Shown: piece after piece, positions 47,501-60,000 of the stretch
Layout: every line of letters begins with the position of its first letter
How positions within the stretch are numbered: position 1 is the first letter of the stretch
Assembly (NCBI RefSeq): GCF_018691265.1
Contig: NW_024881324.1
Span: forward strand, 8,001,730-8,065,729
DNA from: Tyto alba
Lineage: Eukaryota > Chordata > Aves > Strigiformes > Tytonidae
Length of the DNA stretch: 64,000 nucleotides
Direction of reading: 5' to 3'
Position numbers and translations under genes: made by a program
The notes under the pieces: generated by a model
What the model was told of the DNA's origin: nothing
Database searches by the model: none
The model's input: the letters and a program-made list of their open reading frames with translations, nothing else

Positions 47501-50500
47501 TAATGTGCTATATTATTAAGTTTCTTTGCCTTAAGTTGCCAGCTAATGGAATAACCTCTTTGTCTTTATTAGAAAGAGTCCCCAGCTTTATTAAGTTACA
47601 TAATTTACAACCAATAGCGTAATCAATAAAACATTAACAAACATGTAACCTTAGACAAACCTCACATATTGATTTCTTTAAACATTCTCACAAAGCATGC
47701 CTTTGGCCAAAAAAACCCATTCAGTCCCAGTGGCAATCCCAAAAAACGCTTAATGTATTAAGATTTGGGCACTGAAGGACAAATTGAATTGGCTTCCTTG
47801 GAAATAAAGGCGCTCTGCTGGTTTCTGTGGATCCACTTCAGAACAGTTATTTTCTGCATTTTAGAAGGAAGCTCCAATTTTCTCTTCTGTGCCTCATCTT
47901 TGCAAGGAAAACACAGTATGTTGCAAAATACAACAATTACCACACAGTTAAAAATGAATATAAATAATCTCTGTGCATGGACAAAAATGGGTACTGCAAA
48001 ACCTATATTAGCTGATGATGATTAACCCTGGGGTTTCCCAGGTGAACTGTAGCTAGCTGTGGTAGTATCAAGCTTCACCTAGCCCTGGGTCTGTGTTGGG
48101 TAGGAAGTTGTGTTTAACATTAGGTAAGTGACTCATTTTTCTAACACAACACCTCATGTAAATATGTTTTCCAGCCATAAAAAAAGCTTCTGATGTCTCT
48201 TGAGTGTGGTTTAGTGGATGATACCGATATACCCTCAGTTATGCTTTTGATGCAATCAGGAAAGTTAGTATTTTATTATCCCTACCGCTCTATTTTCAAG
48301 ACTGCGGAAAAAAAACCTCAAAACATCAGACAATGTCTGCCAGGGAATCTATGTGCATTATCACACAACAGAATTGCACCAATGATAACTTCACAGGTAA
48401 TTTAGAACTAGACTGGAGGAAGTAGCAGAAAAAGAGTCACAGGGAACATTCCCGCACAAGCAAGGAAGTAGAGCAAACGTGCATCTGCTCCATCTTCAGT
48501 TTCAGCCATTTGGTGAAGGCATACACACAATTTCTGGAACAATTAAGTGCTTAATCATTTTGTAACCTATATCCTTGAGCAGTACATTTATGGAAGGAAA
48601 TTTTATGGACTGCTTTTCTTTAAAAACAGAATCATCTACTCATTTTGCAAGACTTTGAAAGGTTTCCTTTTCAAAAGGGATGTAGGCAAGATGGAGGAAT
48701 AAAGCTTCCCAGTAAATGTTGGGGACCAGTGTGCAGAGTTCCCATGTCCCCTTTGGAGACTTTATCATTTAACAGCCACAACTCCCCTTTATTAGATCAC
48801 TATAAAACAAGTGCCTGGAGGGAGTCAGAAATGAATTGAATTTTGTAGATTTAAATGATTGTGTGGGACCTTTTTGGTTTAATATATACCCTGGAGAGGT
48901 TTGCTACTAGAACTTGGGAACTTTATAATAAGAATAATTCCTTAGCTAGAGATCTTTATCTTGTTACATTAATGATTCACTGGGGGGGTTATACTGGAAA
49001 ATTAAGGGAAATTTTTAAAAAGGCTATTAGATCAAATGTTCTTATGGAGATATATACAGAGATGGTCAACAAAGATTTATAGGCTGGTGAGATAAGGAGT
49101 TTACTGCCTTTGTGCTGTATGTACAGGGCAGCCAGCTGTTGAATGAGGTCCTCTCTGTGCTGTTACTTGGTGTTGTCTCCAACCTACAATAAGGTAAGGC
49201 TTTGCAGGCTGCCTCCCACTTGTGCACTGCAAAATATGCATGCAGCAAGGGAATTCACATAATAGTGGTTGTAACTACCTTAGCTTCAATGGTACGAACC
49301 AAACTCTGCATCCAGATCTATTTTTTTTTTACATTTCTGCCTTTATCCCAGAGGTTTCACAGCACTATTGCTCAGCTCCAGCGCTGCCACGTCAGTCCCA
49401 GCACATACTATTTGTAGTGCCCACAGCTCCTGCTGGATTTGGTGACCGTTTAAGTTCTCTAAATAGCAACTGTGTGGTCTCCAAGGATGTGCCATTTGGA
49501 GAACGCAGATTCTGCTCGTACTTTGCCCATGCAAAACTTTTACCACATTTCTGCCATTTATAGTTGCCACTGTAAAGGGCTTTGAAAGCCTTTTTCCTGT
49601 ATCACATGGTTTTACCTGTGATCACGACTCACCAGTTTTAACAATAATATCAGGGAATTGAAGGATCCACTACAATCCCCAGGGCTGAAGCTAGGCATCC
49701 AAAAATAATAAGGCAATTAGGAACATGCAGAGTGGCATTTTAGACCTGAGGAGGGTGATTTTTTTCACCCAACTAGGACGAATTCCCATTGACAGTCAAT
49801 AGAAATGAGAATTGAACAACCCTGTATCCTTTGCAAATCCAAGCAAAACTGGAAAGAAATGGGGAACATACATTTGCCCTTTGCTATCAAGACTCCTTCA
49901 GGATCTGAGAAGAAATTGCTCATAATGGATATATTAATAGTCATAGCCAGTGCCTGGATCTTAAATGTGACAGTGGGGAAAGTATGCTGGCTTTTGCTTG
50001 ACAGGGGCTGCAGAGAGAGTAGTAGCCACCAGAGATGTCCAAGAAGCCCAGTTTGACCCAATTACTAACAACATCTGCTCCTACTTCTTTAAAAGTCTGG
50101 GTCTTGTCCCAAGTGCCATGCACGAAGCATGGCATCCTTTGGTCCCTTCTTTGCTGGTGTTACCTCATCCTTGTGTCCATGATGGGTGAAAGGTAATTCC
50201 CTTGGCCACTTCCTCTCTCCTGCACACAGAGGTCCCAAGATAGCTGTAAAGGTGGATGTAAGAACCCCAGGGAGACTTGCAGAGGAGAAGAGCCCAAGGC
50301 TAAACTCCGCTGCGACAGATAGGAGGAAAAGAAAATCTGTAGTGCTGCTCTGTAGCTCAGCAGGAGCTGAGGAAATCCCACACCTCTTGGGATCAAGTCT
50401 CCTGAGAATAATTTGGGGGTAATCCTGGGCAAAGAGCACTGCATGCTGAATGTTTTTGTGAAGGCAGAATGAGAGCATTGTGAAGTGCGTAACATGCACT

Positions 50501-52920
50501 TTACTCAGTATAGATCTGGAAAAAAATGTCAAAGGAAATGAATTTAAATTCCTCTAAATGCAATTAGAGGTGACAAGATTTCTCACGGTGAGAGACTGCG
50601 TTAAAGCAAAAGTTAAAAGTTCCCATCCAGTTCATAAAGCCTTAGGTAGCTATTGGTAATATGAATTAAATTAATCAAAATGGGTAAAAGCTAATGATCC
50701 TCTAGGGAACAAAATTAGCTCCTTAATGAAAGAAATGGAGTTCAGAAATTATAATAGAATATTAGCCAATGTGCCCTTTGGAAATTATAAATTTGCAAAA
50801 TCCCCTTATGTAGATATTAGTTTGAGTCAAATTATCACTAAATCTGACCCTGGAGATGTGATGTGAATACGTGCACTACGATCTGTTCAGAAGGACCTGG
50901 AATCCTCTGTCAGCAGTTCTGCCGGGCTGGGTTGGGTGACACAGAGCACTTTCCTGAGTTAGCAACAGGGCACAGCCAAACCCCCAAACTTCCACTTGTA
51001 ATCTGCTAAAGTCTTGTTAAGGAGTCCTACTGCCTCTTGTCGTCTCTGGGTTGCTGAGAATAATTATCCTACAGGAGATGTTTTCAGGAAGACTCACATT
51101 TCAGTAGGACGTAGGCGGTCCTTGTCCTTGCAGCCATCCCAGGCAATGGATGTTCTGTGTTAGGTGTGGGTCACTACCTTGAAACCAAAGCATAAAAGAC
51201 AACTTATCAGTGTGGATCAGTGCGTAGTGAGGAACAAGAGACTCATTAGAGATCCAAGACATGTCAATGTCACAGAAAACAAACAAACAAACAAAAATAT
51301 GATGAATGGCTCATGTTGAGACTACAAAGAATTTATTACATGTTTTTATGGCTCTTTCCAGCCAAGAACTTTTCTCAGCCCTTTATGGAAAACATAAAAG
51401 CCACTGGGAGTTAAATAGGATAAGAACTAGATTTAAATCATCCTTACACATGCTGCTCACATCAGCATACAGCTGTTTTTCAGCATTTGGAGTCCTTGAA
51501 ACTTTTAAGCCATTTAGAACAGCATGTGATTGGTATGAAAAATAGCACAGGCTTTCTTTTTATAAAAAGAAATCACGCTCCGGGGTGCTGGATGCAGGGA
51601 CTCCAGAAGCCAAGAAAGATGTTTGAAGTGCTTATTGGCATTCCAGGACCCAGAAAACTCTTCCTGCCTCACGCTATCTCATAGCAATCCTGATGCCTCC
51701 ATCCTGGGAACAAAATGAGGGAGGCATTCCCTCTGGTACAGATGGATAATGTACAGCACAAAGCATGCTTGAGTCCCCAATTTGAGGATGTAATGTGCAT
51801 AGTTGAGAGAATGAGGTCTTCCTTTTATTTCTGTATTTATAGCACAAACGGCAGCACCGTAGGCTTCTTCATACTGTCCTGCTATGGTCAGGAGTTTGCA
51901 TGTTCCACTCAATAAGACATTAACCATAAAAAGATCTTGGACAAGGGAAAATCCAATTGCCCTCAGGAAAGTAAGTCCTCCCCCATCCCAGAGGGGAACA
52001 ATTCCCAGTTCGCACAAATAAAAAGGCAAACCAAAGACATTAGACAGGGACAGGAAGAAGAAGAGAGGGAAAAAAGAAAGGCCCCAAACACGTCATGGGA
52101 AGTTCTCGTAGAAGAAATATGCTGTACATTGTACCCTTGAAATCTGTGAACAAATGACTAGGGGAAAGAGGGACACAGCTGAAAGCAGTGGGATTGGGCT
52201 GGTGCTTGAGATCACACAATGTTAGCATCAGACACAGAAATGTGTGATTCTTCGATGCTCACCCTGAAAGAGCTTTGCAAAGATGGATCCACAACATTAT
52301 TACCACTTTTTGGATAAGCAGACTGAAAGAGAAAAAAAATAGAGTGTCTTTGCCCAAGACATAAAGAACAGAAGTCCTGTTTTTTAAAGGTCTTTCAGGT
52401 TTTGAAAGTTGACTTTATTCTGAATTGCAATGAAACCCCCAAAGTCTGAAATTCGCAGCTGAGGGGAATTAAAAAAAAAAACCACAACTCAACATATTTC
52501 AAGTTGATTGGCAGGTTTTGTTGTAATGGAAACTGAAACATTCTGTTTTGACTTTGACTTTTTAAAGTTAATATTATGTTGTAGCAAAAAAAGCTAATAC
52601 AAAGTAAAAAAAAATCGAGGCAGAAAGTTGTTTTAAAATAAAAAATAGAATGGGATGTTTCAACACTATATTGTCAATAATTTTTCCACTGATTTTCTTC
52701 CAGGAGTCTGCTGAAAGAAATCATCTTTTACAAAGTGTTTTGATTTCTGATGGCAATGTAGTCCTTTTGCAATTTTTCTGACCAGCTGTGCCAAGAACAA
52801 AACTCTGACATCTCACTTCACCATCTAAGGACACATTTTAAATATAAGAATACTTTAATACAAGAAGTATTATTTCATACCATCAGCAACATGACTTTTT
52901 TCAACACGGTATTGAAACTG
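41578..52920. other. gene desert; candidate conserved non-coding stretches
   Basis: No coding exon or repeat family is recognisable over 11 kb except simple repeats: (CAAA)n near 51280 and (TTTA)n near 45890. AT-rich unique stretches at about 44500-45120, 45480-46100 and 50500-50870 are dense in homeodomain-, POU- and SOX-like motifs and low in repeats. Conserved developmental enhancers often look like this. No conservation data are available here. Confidence 0.4.
45148..45169. repeat. 22-bp palindrome with an E-box centre
   Basis: The arms ACAGCTCACC and GGTGAGCTGT pair perfectly around a 2-base centre (TG). The centre creates CACCTG, an E-box of the ZEB/SNAI type. Confidence 0.85.
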
Positions 52921-52929
52921 CCATACTGA

Positions 52930-54440
52930 GCCTGACCTGAAATTCATTCAGGTCAGTGTGTCTTAGTCACTGATAGCCCTGAGTTGCCTAATCTGTTTTT
53001 GAACCTGTTTTCAGTTGACATCTGTAATGTTCAGTGGCAATGAGTACCACAGTTTAAGAGTTTATATATATTAAGGCAAAAAATGCTTTTGTTTATTTCA
53101 GTCTTGCTGCTTCATATTTTTCACTGGGTACTTCATGGGTCTTGTACTGACAGAAATCGTGAATCATCATTCCCCATACGCCTGCTCCACATCATTCCCA
53201 AATTTGTAGGCTTCTTTGATATTCCCCCTCAAAAGTTGCCTCATCTCTTATTATCCTGTGTAATTTTGTCTTTTCTGCAGAATTTGTCACTTCATGAATC
53301 ACTAGTTTTGCTGGAAAACACATGAATACATAGAGCAAGAAAGAGCAAGAGCAAGAACTTTGCTGCCCGGGAGCTCACCTCCCTGCGGTGTCCCTTACCC
53401 TGTGGTCCCCACAAGAGTCTTCCTTCCTTAAAACTTGTGGTGAGAGATCTTGTCAAAAGCATTGTGAAATTCATTACTTATCACCTGGATCACATTTATT
53501 CAGGAAGTTGCTAGCTCCCCCAAGTCTCTCTGATATGTTTTAAAGGTAAAACTTCACAAAATCTGTGCAGTTCTTCCCCAGCAACATGTATGTATTTTTG
53601 TGTCTAAGAATTCTGTTTATGATTGTTTCTACAAGTTTGACTGGTCTTTAACGGAGATTTACTGATCTGTAGTTCCCAGTGATGCCTACAGTCATTACTA
53701 AAGACTGGTGACACATTTGCCACTGTACGTTATTCTGGGGAAAAAATGACAGCTTGCATACCACAATTAGTTCTTGAATAATTTCATACCTGAAATCCCT
53801 TATAACTCTTCAATGACCTCTGTCTGGTTCTTGTGATTTAGGCAGCAATCTCTTCTATTGATGATTCTGTTTTAGGTAGCTCCTTAGGCTCCTCAGCATC
53901 AAATACAATTTTGGTGTGAGACCCTGTCTGACAGGTAGAGAATAGTGAGACCAGTAATTAATTTCCTCTTTCTATAATGACCTTGCCTCTCTTGAATACT
54001 TCTTTTGCTTCTTGATCATCTACTGGTTTCATTGCCTCTTTTCTTGTATCAGATGTGGTTGCATTTGTTATTGCTTATTCTGCTGCCATTATCACTGATA
54101 CCTTTTATGTTTTAGGCAAAGACCTACTGAAAATCTTTTTTTCCTGGTTCATTTAGTTTTACATTTAGCATTTAGCATGCAAGAATTTATCTTTTCTACT
54201 TCTCTCATTTTAATGCTTAATTTATTTCCAATAGCTTTTTTTTTACTAATAACCAGAGTGGTTTTCTGAACTGTTGCTTTTGTATTTAGCATGGTATCTC
54301 TCGTCTTCTTGCTGTCTGCAAACATTACTTGCTCTTTCTATTTTTCTTTGCATGGGTAGCTTCAGTATTAAAGCATATTTGATGACAAATACTGAAACTT
54401 ACTGTTGATATTTAGCACATGTATTACTCAAGGGTTATTT
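52930..54440 (-). mobile_element. long decayed CR1 LINE, antisense
   Basis: From the plus strand, 'ggcaatgagtaccacagtttaa' near 53037 and 'gatattccccctcaaaagt' near 53220 are the ancient CR1 3' end. From about 53440 to 54100 the order follows the antisense of the RT fingers and palm. 'gatctgtagttccca' near 53664 is the reverse of the G(N)YRP motif region, and 'cttcttgatcatctactgg' lies near 54010. The part between palm and 3' end that should hold the YADD motif is missing, so there is an internal deletion or two adjoining relics. Decay may extend to about 54740. Confidence 0.65.
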
Positions 54441-56224
54441 TGTGACTAGTATCACCTGAGGAGTATAAAATGTTAATAGCTATTGGATCAGTTTAGTTTC
54501 CTTGTCAATTGTTGACATTTTTATTTCACCACTGTAAGCTGAGAAAGAGTAATGCAATAAATCCCTGATAAAACACCCTCTGGTCTCCTAGTCTGGTGAC
54601 TTATCCTCTAATCATAACACTTTTTAACCATCTAACTTGCTTTTCCTAGTTCAGAACTCATTAAATCTAGATTATTTAATAGCTTTCTTACACATTTTCC
54701 ACCTGTCTATCATCAAACGACCCTGTATCCAGTGAGAATTACAGCGCTTCCTCACTTTAGAGACATAATTAGTATGAGGAGATGTATGGTAACACAAGCC
54801 ATGGAGATACCAGCTCAGTTCATGCTATACATGAGAAAGTTTTTCATCTCCCCCATCATGTGATACTTATTTTCTTTGGAGGTTTCCAAGCCTCAACCCC
54901 TTTATCTACTTATTCTGTGAAAATGGAGTCTACTTGCTGAGATGTAAGACCTGATACCTGTGAAAATGGAGTCATATCTACTGTTAAGGATTGCCTACAA
55001 TTTGCTGCATTTGGGAAGAAAAATAATTTTTGTTGAAATGAAACAAACTTGCCTTGGAGCCCAGTGAAACACTGGAGACAAGTTCATAAGTAATAGGAGG
55101 GGTTGAGCCTCCTGCAGTTCAAGGTTTTATGATTCCTATGAACTGCCCTGGGGGGAATTGGAGAGTCTGTGAGCTTGGGCTGAATCTGTGAACCACGTCT
55201 TCCCACCTCTGAAACACGGGGGGCTGCAGAGGAGGAGCACCCGGCTGATTCCAGAAGAACCATCTGCACACAGGGCAGCGGGGCTCAGGCAGAGCTTAAA
55301 AGCAGCCTGTAGACAACTTTCATTTATGGCCATCTTCCAGCACCTTAGGGGCTTTCTGGCAGCAGATGACCAGTTGTTCCTCCTCAGCTGGGTAGAGGAG
55401 GGTTTGTCCTCTGGCAACGTGCCCCCGCTGGGGCACCAAAGAGCCCAGCGTGCTCCTGCACTGTGTGGGTGGCAAGGGTTCCACGGGGTGATGTCTACGC
55501 AGAATGAGGCTGCTCAGTTCTCTGCTCGGGCTCGAGCTGCCTTTGCCTGCCCCACAATACGGGGAGGCGAGGAGGTGCCACCCCGGTGCCCCACTGCTGC
55601 GGAGGCAGCGTCTGGGATTCAGGAGCTTTGGAGGACCTGGCCCGAAGATGCTCGTTACAGAGCACTTGTCTTCACAAGCTTGAAACCTTTTAGAAGTTTG
55701 ATTTAATGCTCACTGTAACAATACTACTTAAAATGTTGCCTCCAAGGAGCTCTGGGTTCCTGCTACAGGCTTGAAGCCCCCTAGAAGTTATCTAGGTCTG
55801 ACACAGGGCTGAGCGGAATAGCTGGAAAGAGTCATTTGCACTGGGAAATCCTTGTCTATTCTCATTGGAAACAATGCTGTATTTTATATATATACACACA
55901 TATATATTTTAGCAAAAAGTGTTTTTAAAAGGGTCAATAACTCACAGATACAGAGAGAATAATTTACTGAAGTATGTGCAGCTTTGTTCATCTGGAGACC
56001 CTCTGGGCAAAAAACCATCAAGGATAACAAGCATGCTAAATACTAATAGTCACAATCATAAAAAATTACATGCATGATTAAAATATCCGTTTCAAGGCAC
56101 TCTTACATTTGCTAATAAAAGTCTCCTTATGATTATCAAAATACAATTTTCCATATGAAAAGGACAAGCAAAACACAAATGACATCGTAGCCTTATTTGA
56201 AGTGACCGTGCAAGATTTCTAAAA
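54441..56224. other. intergenic; includes a GC-rich patch at 55100-55660
   Basis: A 16-bp string (ctgtgaaaatggagtc) is repeated at 54915-54930 and 54958-54973. The GC-rich patch has an uninterrupted 172-codon plus-strand frame (55188-55706) of unrecognised sequence. It lacks conserved motifs, so I do not call it a gene. A TA/CA microsatellite is at about 55874-55910. Confidence 0.45.
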
Positions 56225-56470
56225 ATCTGACCTCCCTATCTTTTAAATGCATGGAATGTATGTAAATGATTTAGATAAGGATGTCAGATGCGAGATACCA
56301 ACACTGGTTGATAGTGCCAAAACTGGAGAGAGAAAAAGTGAATAATGAACAACAGTGTAACCAGATTCAGGGTGAAGCTGATCTTCCAGGCAACTGGGCC
56401 CGTAAATAGAAAATGCAATTTAAATTAGACAAACGTTACATAATAAATCTAGAGGCAGTGAGCCAGGACA
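56225..56470 (+). mobile_element. old CR1 LINE relic
   Basis: 'gtaaatgatttagataaggatgtca' near 56260 resembles the (F/Y)INDLDKG region of CR1. After it come a worn FADDTKL-like stretch, 'actgggcccgtaaatag' and 'gacaaacgttacataataaatctag' near 56430-56452, in the same order as the polymerase 3' half. All frames are broken. Confidence 0.5.
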
Positions 56471-56990
56471 GCAAGAGTACATTTTAAGCAGAGAAGTAAT
56501 TCAGAGTGAGCTGACCAGGAAAGTAATTTTCTCCAGGGGTTACTTTAGTGAAGCCCTCCAAGCCGTCCGGCCAGAGTTCCACCCAAGCACAAAAGGCAAG
56601 GGGAGACGGGATGAATCAGAGAAGAGCCTATAAATCAGGAGAAGGGATAACATTTCTGCACGAGGCGGCACGCTTTTTCATTTGAAGCACTGCGCTTGGT
56701 TAGTTTTTCACACAAGAAAGGGCATTACTGCCCTGGAGTGGGTACAGCCTCAGCCAGCCAAGTTGATGGCAGATTTTTGGAAGATGATTTACAGAGGGTG
56801 TCTGGAGTAGGGGATCTGCTCAAGAGAGAAAGAAGCCCTTTCCAGCAACCAGATGAAATCACCTGGATGATAAAAAAGCAGGGGTGTCCTATCTGCCCCA
56901 TGGCAAGCGACCTGGAAGCAGAGCTGAGGACCTTCTCTAGGCACCATTCAGCCTGCTGCAAAGCAGCTCTCCAGGGTCGGGGGGGTGGGC

Positions 56991-57059
56991 GGATTTCCAG
57001 CCTCTGATTTCCAGACTCTTGTATCTCACCAGACCCTGGAAATCAGAGGCTGCAAATCC
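56991..57059. repeat. strong hairpin: 24-bp arms, 21-base loop
   Basis: 56991-57014 and 57036-57059 are reverse complements with one mismatch in 24, and the inner 16 bp pair perfectly. The loop is 57015-57035. The left arm also contains GATTTCCAG twice (56992-57000, 57006-57014). Pairing stops abruptly at the outer ends. Confidence 0.92.
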
Positions 57060-60000
57060 TCCAGAGAGCAGTTTGTGCTCCGCTGAAATCCACGACAAAT
57101 TATGTCCTTTGAATCCCTTAGCTCAGTTTCACCAGCTGATCCTAGAAGCATATACCTGAGAGAAAGGGGAGACCAGACACTCAGACCACTCTCAGTCTCT
57201 GATTTTCTCTCAAGCCTCTGTCACAACAGCCTCAATTTGACAGTCAGACTGTAAATGGAGGCACCACCACCTTGCTCCAGATGCTCGATCAGACATTTTA
57301 ACACGTGTATGACCATAGCACAGTCTGATGTTGGGACGTAAGGCGGGGGATACAAGCTCCAAGCTGCTACAAGCTAATTGCTCATTCCCTTTAGCCCAGA
57401 AAACAGAGGCCTCTGCTAGGCAGCCAGGGTGCAGCCAAGCATTATACTTTCAGCATATGGACCATTTAAATTCCTAGCAAAAAGAGCAGTTTAAACTGCT
57501 TGGTGCTTGGGTAGGATTTCTGCCATCTGGTACCCCGTATCTTCTGCTGGCGGAAGCCGACGTTGGATGCAGTTCTCGGATAGTAATTGTAGAGTAATTT
57601 CCATACAAATGGCTTGTAACTGGTGAGTTTGGGGCAGGCCCGTCATAAAGCATTTGCCTTGCAAACATTTTTCCTGCCTCTTGCTGTGTATCAGAAGTCC
57701 AAAGGAAATACAGGACCCTCTCAAGAATATTACTGGTGCATCCACAATGTGGATATGGAAGGGATGAGCCAAATATATTGATGCCTATTTTGTTCATTCT
57801 TGCTGAAGACTGAACTGGGGATGCTGAAAATATCCCTTCTTTCTGGCAGGAGGATCAGCCAGTGAGACTGGTTTAAGGCTCAGAAGTGGGCTTGGACTAC
57901 AGCTCATTTTGTAATGACTGTCAAGAAACTCGTCTTTATGAAGAACATGAAATTACAAATAAAACATCATAGCTGACACACTTCTTTAACAAGGAGATGA
58001 AACCCCTGATTCATAATAGTAGATCCTGTCTTCTCTAGAGTAAAGCCACCAAATGTGGTCCAAAGCCACCCCCCCTCAGTCAGAGATCCCTGCTTGACGT
58101 GAACCTGAGCCCCATCACATGTGCTCAGCTGACACACATTCATGCTCTGGGGTCCTTTTTGAACGAGGGTGCTTTACTTCTTTGGAGCTATAGGATAAAG
58201 ATAGTTTTGCCCTCCTGATGTTAGTGAGGATACCTGTGTAACCTGGTTCTCAAATAATTTTCACAGGTAAAATTGAGCTCATCATTTTTACTCTTTTTAA
58301 TCTGAAAAGTACATACATCATTCTCTCTTCCCCACTCCAGAAAGGATCTCTGTATGAGACTGAAGTTACTAGCTGCGTAACAGCAGCATTTCCCAGGAAT
58401 TATGCTGAGGATGCCAGGCGAGCATGATAGATGTCATCTCACACAGAATGAGGGCAGTGTTACACTCTGCTCTGCTTTACAGGGACCCTGTATCCTCCGT
58501 CAGACACATCTAATGTCTCAGTGAGACACGTTTTCAAGTGATGCCTGTCTACAGGCTGCTCTGTGGATGGCACATACACCTCTGAGGGTAATTCTAATGC
58601 TATATCCCTCCTCAGCTGAAGGTCTACTACCTCTTATGGGATATTAACACTTACGCCACACTTAAATGCATCCTGTTCAAAATGCAGATTGTTCCAATGT
58701 CTAACTTTAACTTAGTAAGGGCTGAACCCAATTATCAAGATTTTGCATTAACTTATTTTTTACTGATACCTCTTTCTGGAGGTCCAGCATTAACTGTGAA
58801 GTGATGTGATACACTATGTTTTTTTTGTTAGGGAGACTGAGGGAAGCTAATTGCTGGAGTCTGCTTTGACCACAGAGCTTGCTAGAAAGCCGGTGTGACA
58901 AAATCCTCATTATTTAACAACTGATTGCTAATTTGGCTGTTCAGAAACCAGAGATGGGATTTATCCTACTGTCTAAAACTTTACTCACCTTAAAATTAAG
59001 TAACTAGTCAGCGTCAGCTGGTTAGGCTGGCACAATGTCCAGGGTGAGGGCAACCTGTGGGGTGTGAGTCACGCCACTCTAAGGTGGGTATTTAACACAA
59101 GAGGGACACGTGTCCACGTCAGGATGAGCAGCTTCCCTCCACTGACCAGCTGAAGCCGGGTTACTGGTTTGCTCTTGATGCCTGACTCATGGATTGAGTT
59201 TGATGGACCAAAGTGGGTGCCATGGATTCCATTCCCAACTGCTGCCACCTTTTGACAGACGTCTCCACCCTCTCTACCTTTGGTTACAGGGGTGGGCTGT
59301 AGGGAGGGCACTGGCCAAGCACATTGCTGCACTACGACCTGTGGAACCTCAGCCTGCTCCATTGCCAAAGGATTTTTTGGAGTAGGTAGACAGAGAGGAC
59401 TGCTGGGTGAGCTGTCTACAGCGAAAGATATATCAAGGAGCATTCCCCCTCCCTCCCGCTTCTGTTAAAATCTTCCACCTATTCTAATATCTATACAGTT
59501 ATTAAAAGCTCCAGGGCTTTGTGAAGTATTTTTTTATTAACGGATATGAGAGAAAGGAGCCTTTATTCAAGAGCTAAAGCATCCAAGTAAAACCTGAAGG
59601 ACCATTACTGTTGATGCCTGCAAGAAGTTTTCCACTAGAGGCAGCTGAACAACAAAATTGACGCAGATAATATTGCTAACGGTAGAGAGCTGGGAAGAAA
59701 ATAGGGCCCTGAAAACAAAACCTTTCATGAGTCTTTACACCTAAAGCCCAAACAAGTGGCAAAACCCACAGAAATTACTTCCCCCCCCCCCAACTTTTCT
59801 TTTATGTCCCATCTAACACTAGGTGTTAACCTGGCACCTGAATAACCACAGGTATATCTGCATGCCAGATGATTATCACATGTGTTTCACCTCCAGTGAG
59901 ATATCAGTAGATCTACAGTAAGAAAGCAGAAAGGGCTGAAGCTCTTATAAATCTATCCACCAGGCTTTTCTGTTTACTTTTTCAACTTCTGCTGCTTTTC

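Noticed and set aside
48855..49082. 75-codon frame with protein-like composition
   Set aside because: AT-rich, short, no motif and no flanking splice sites that extend it; expected by chance in 64 kb.
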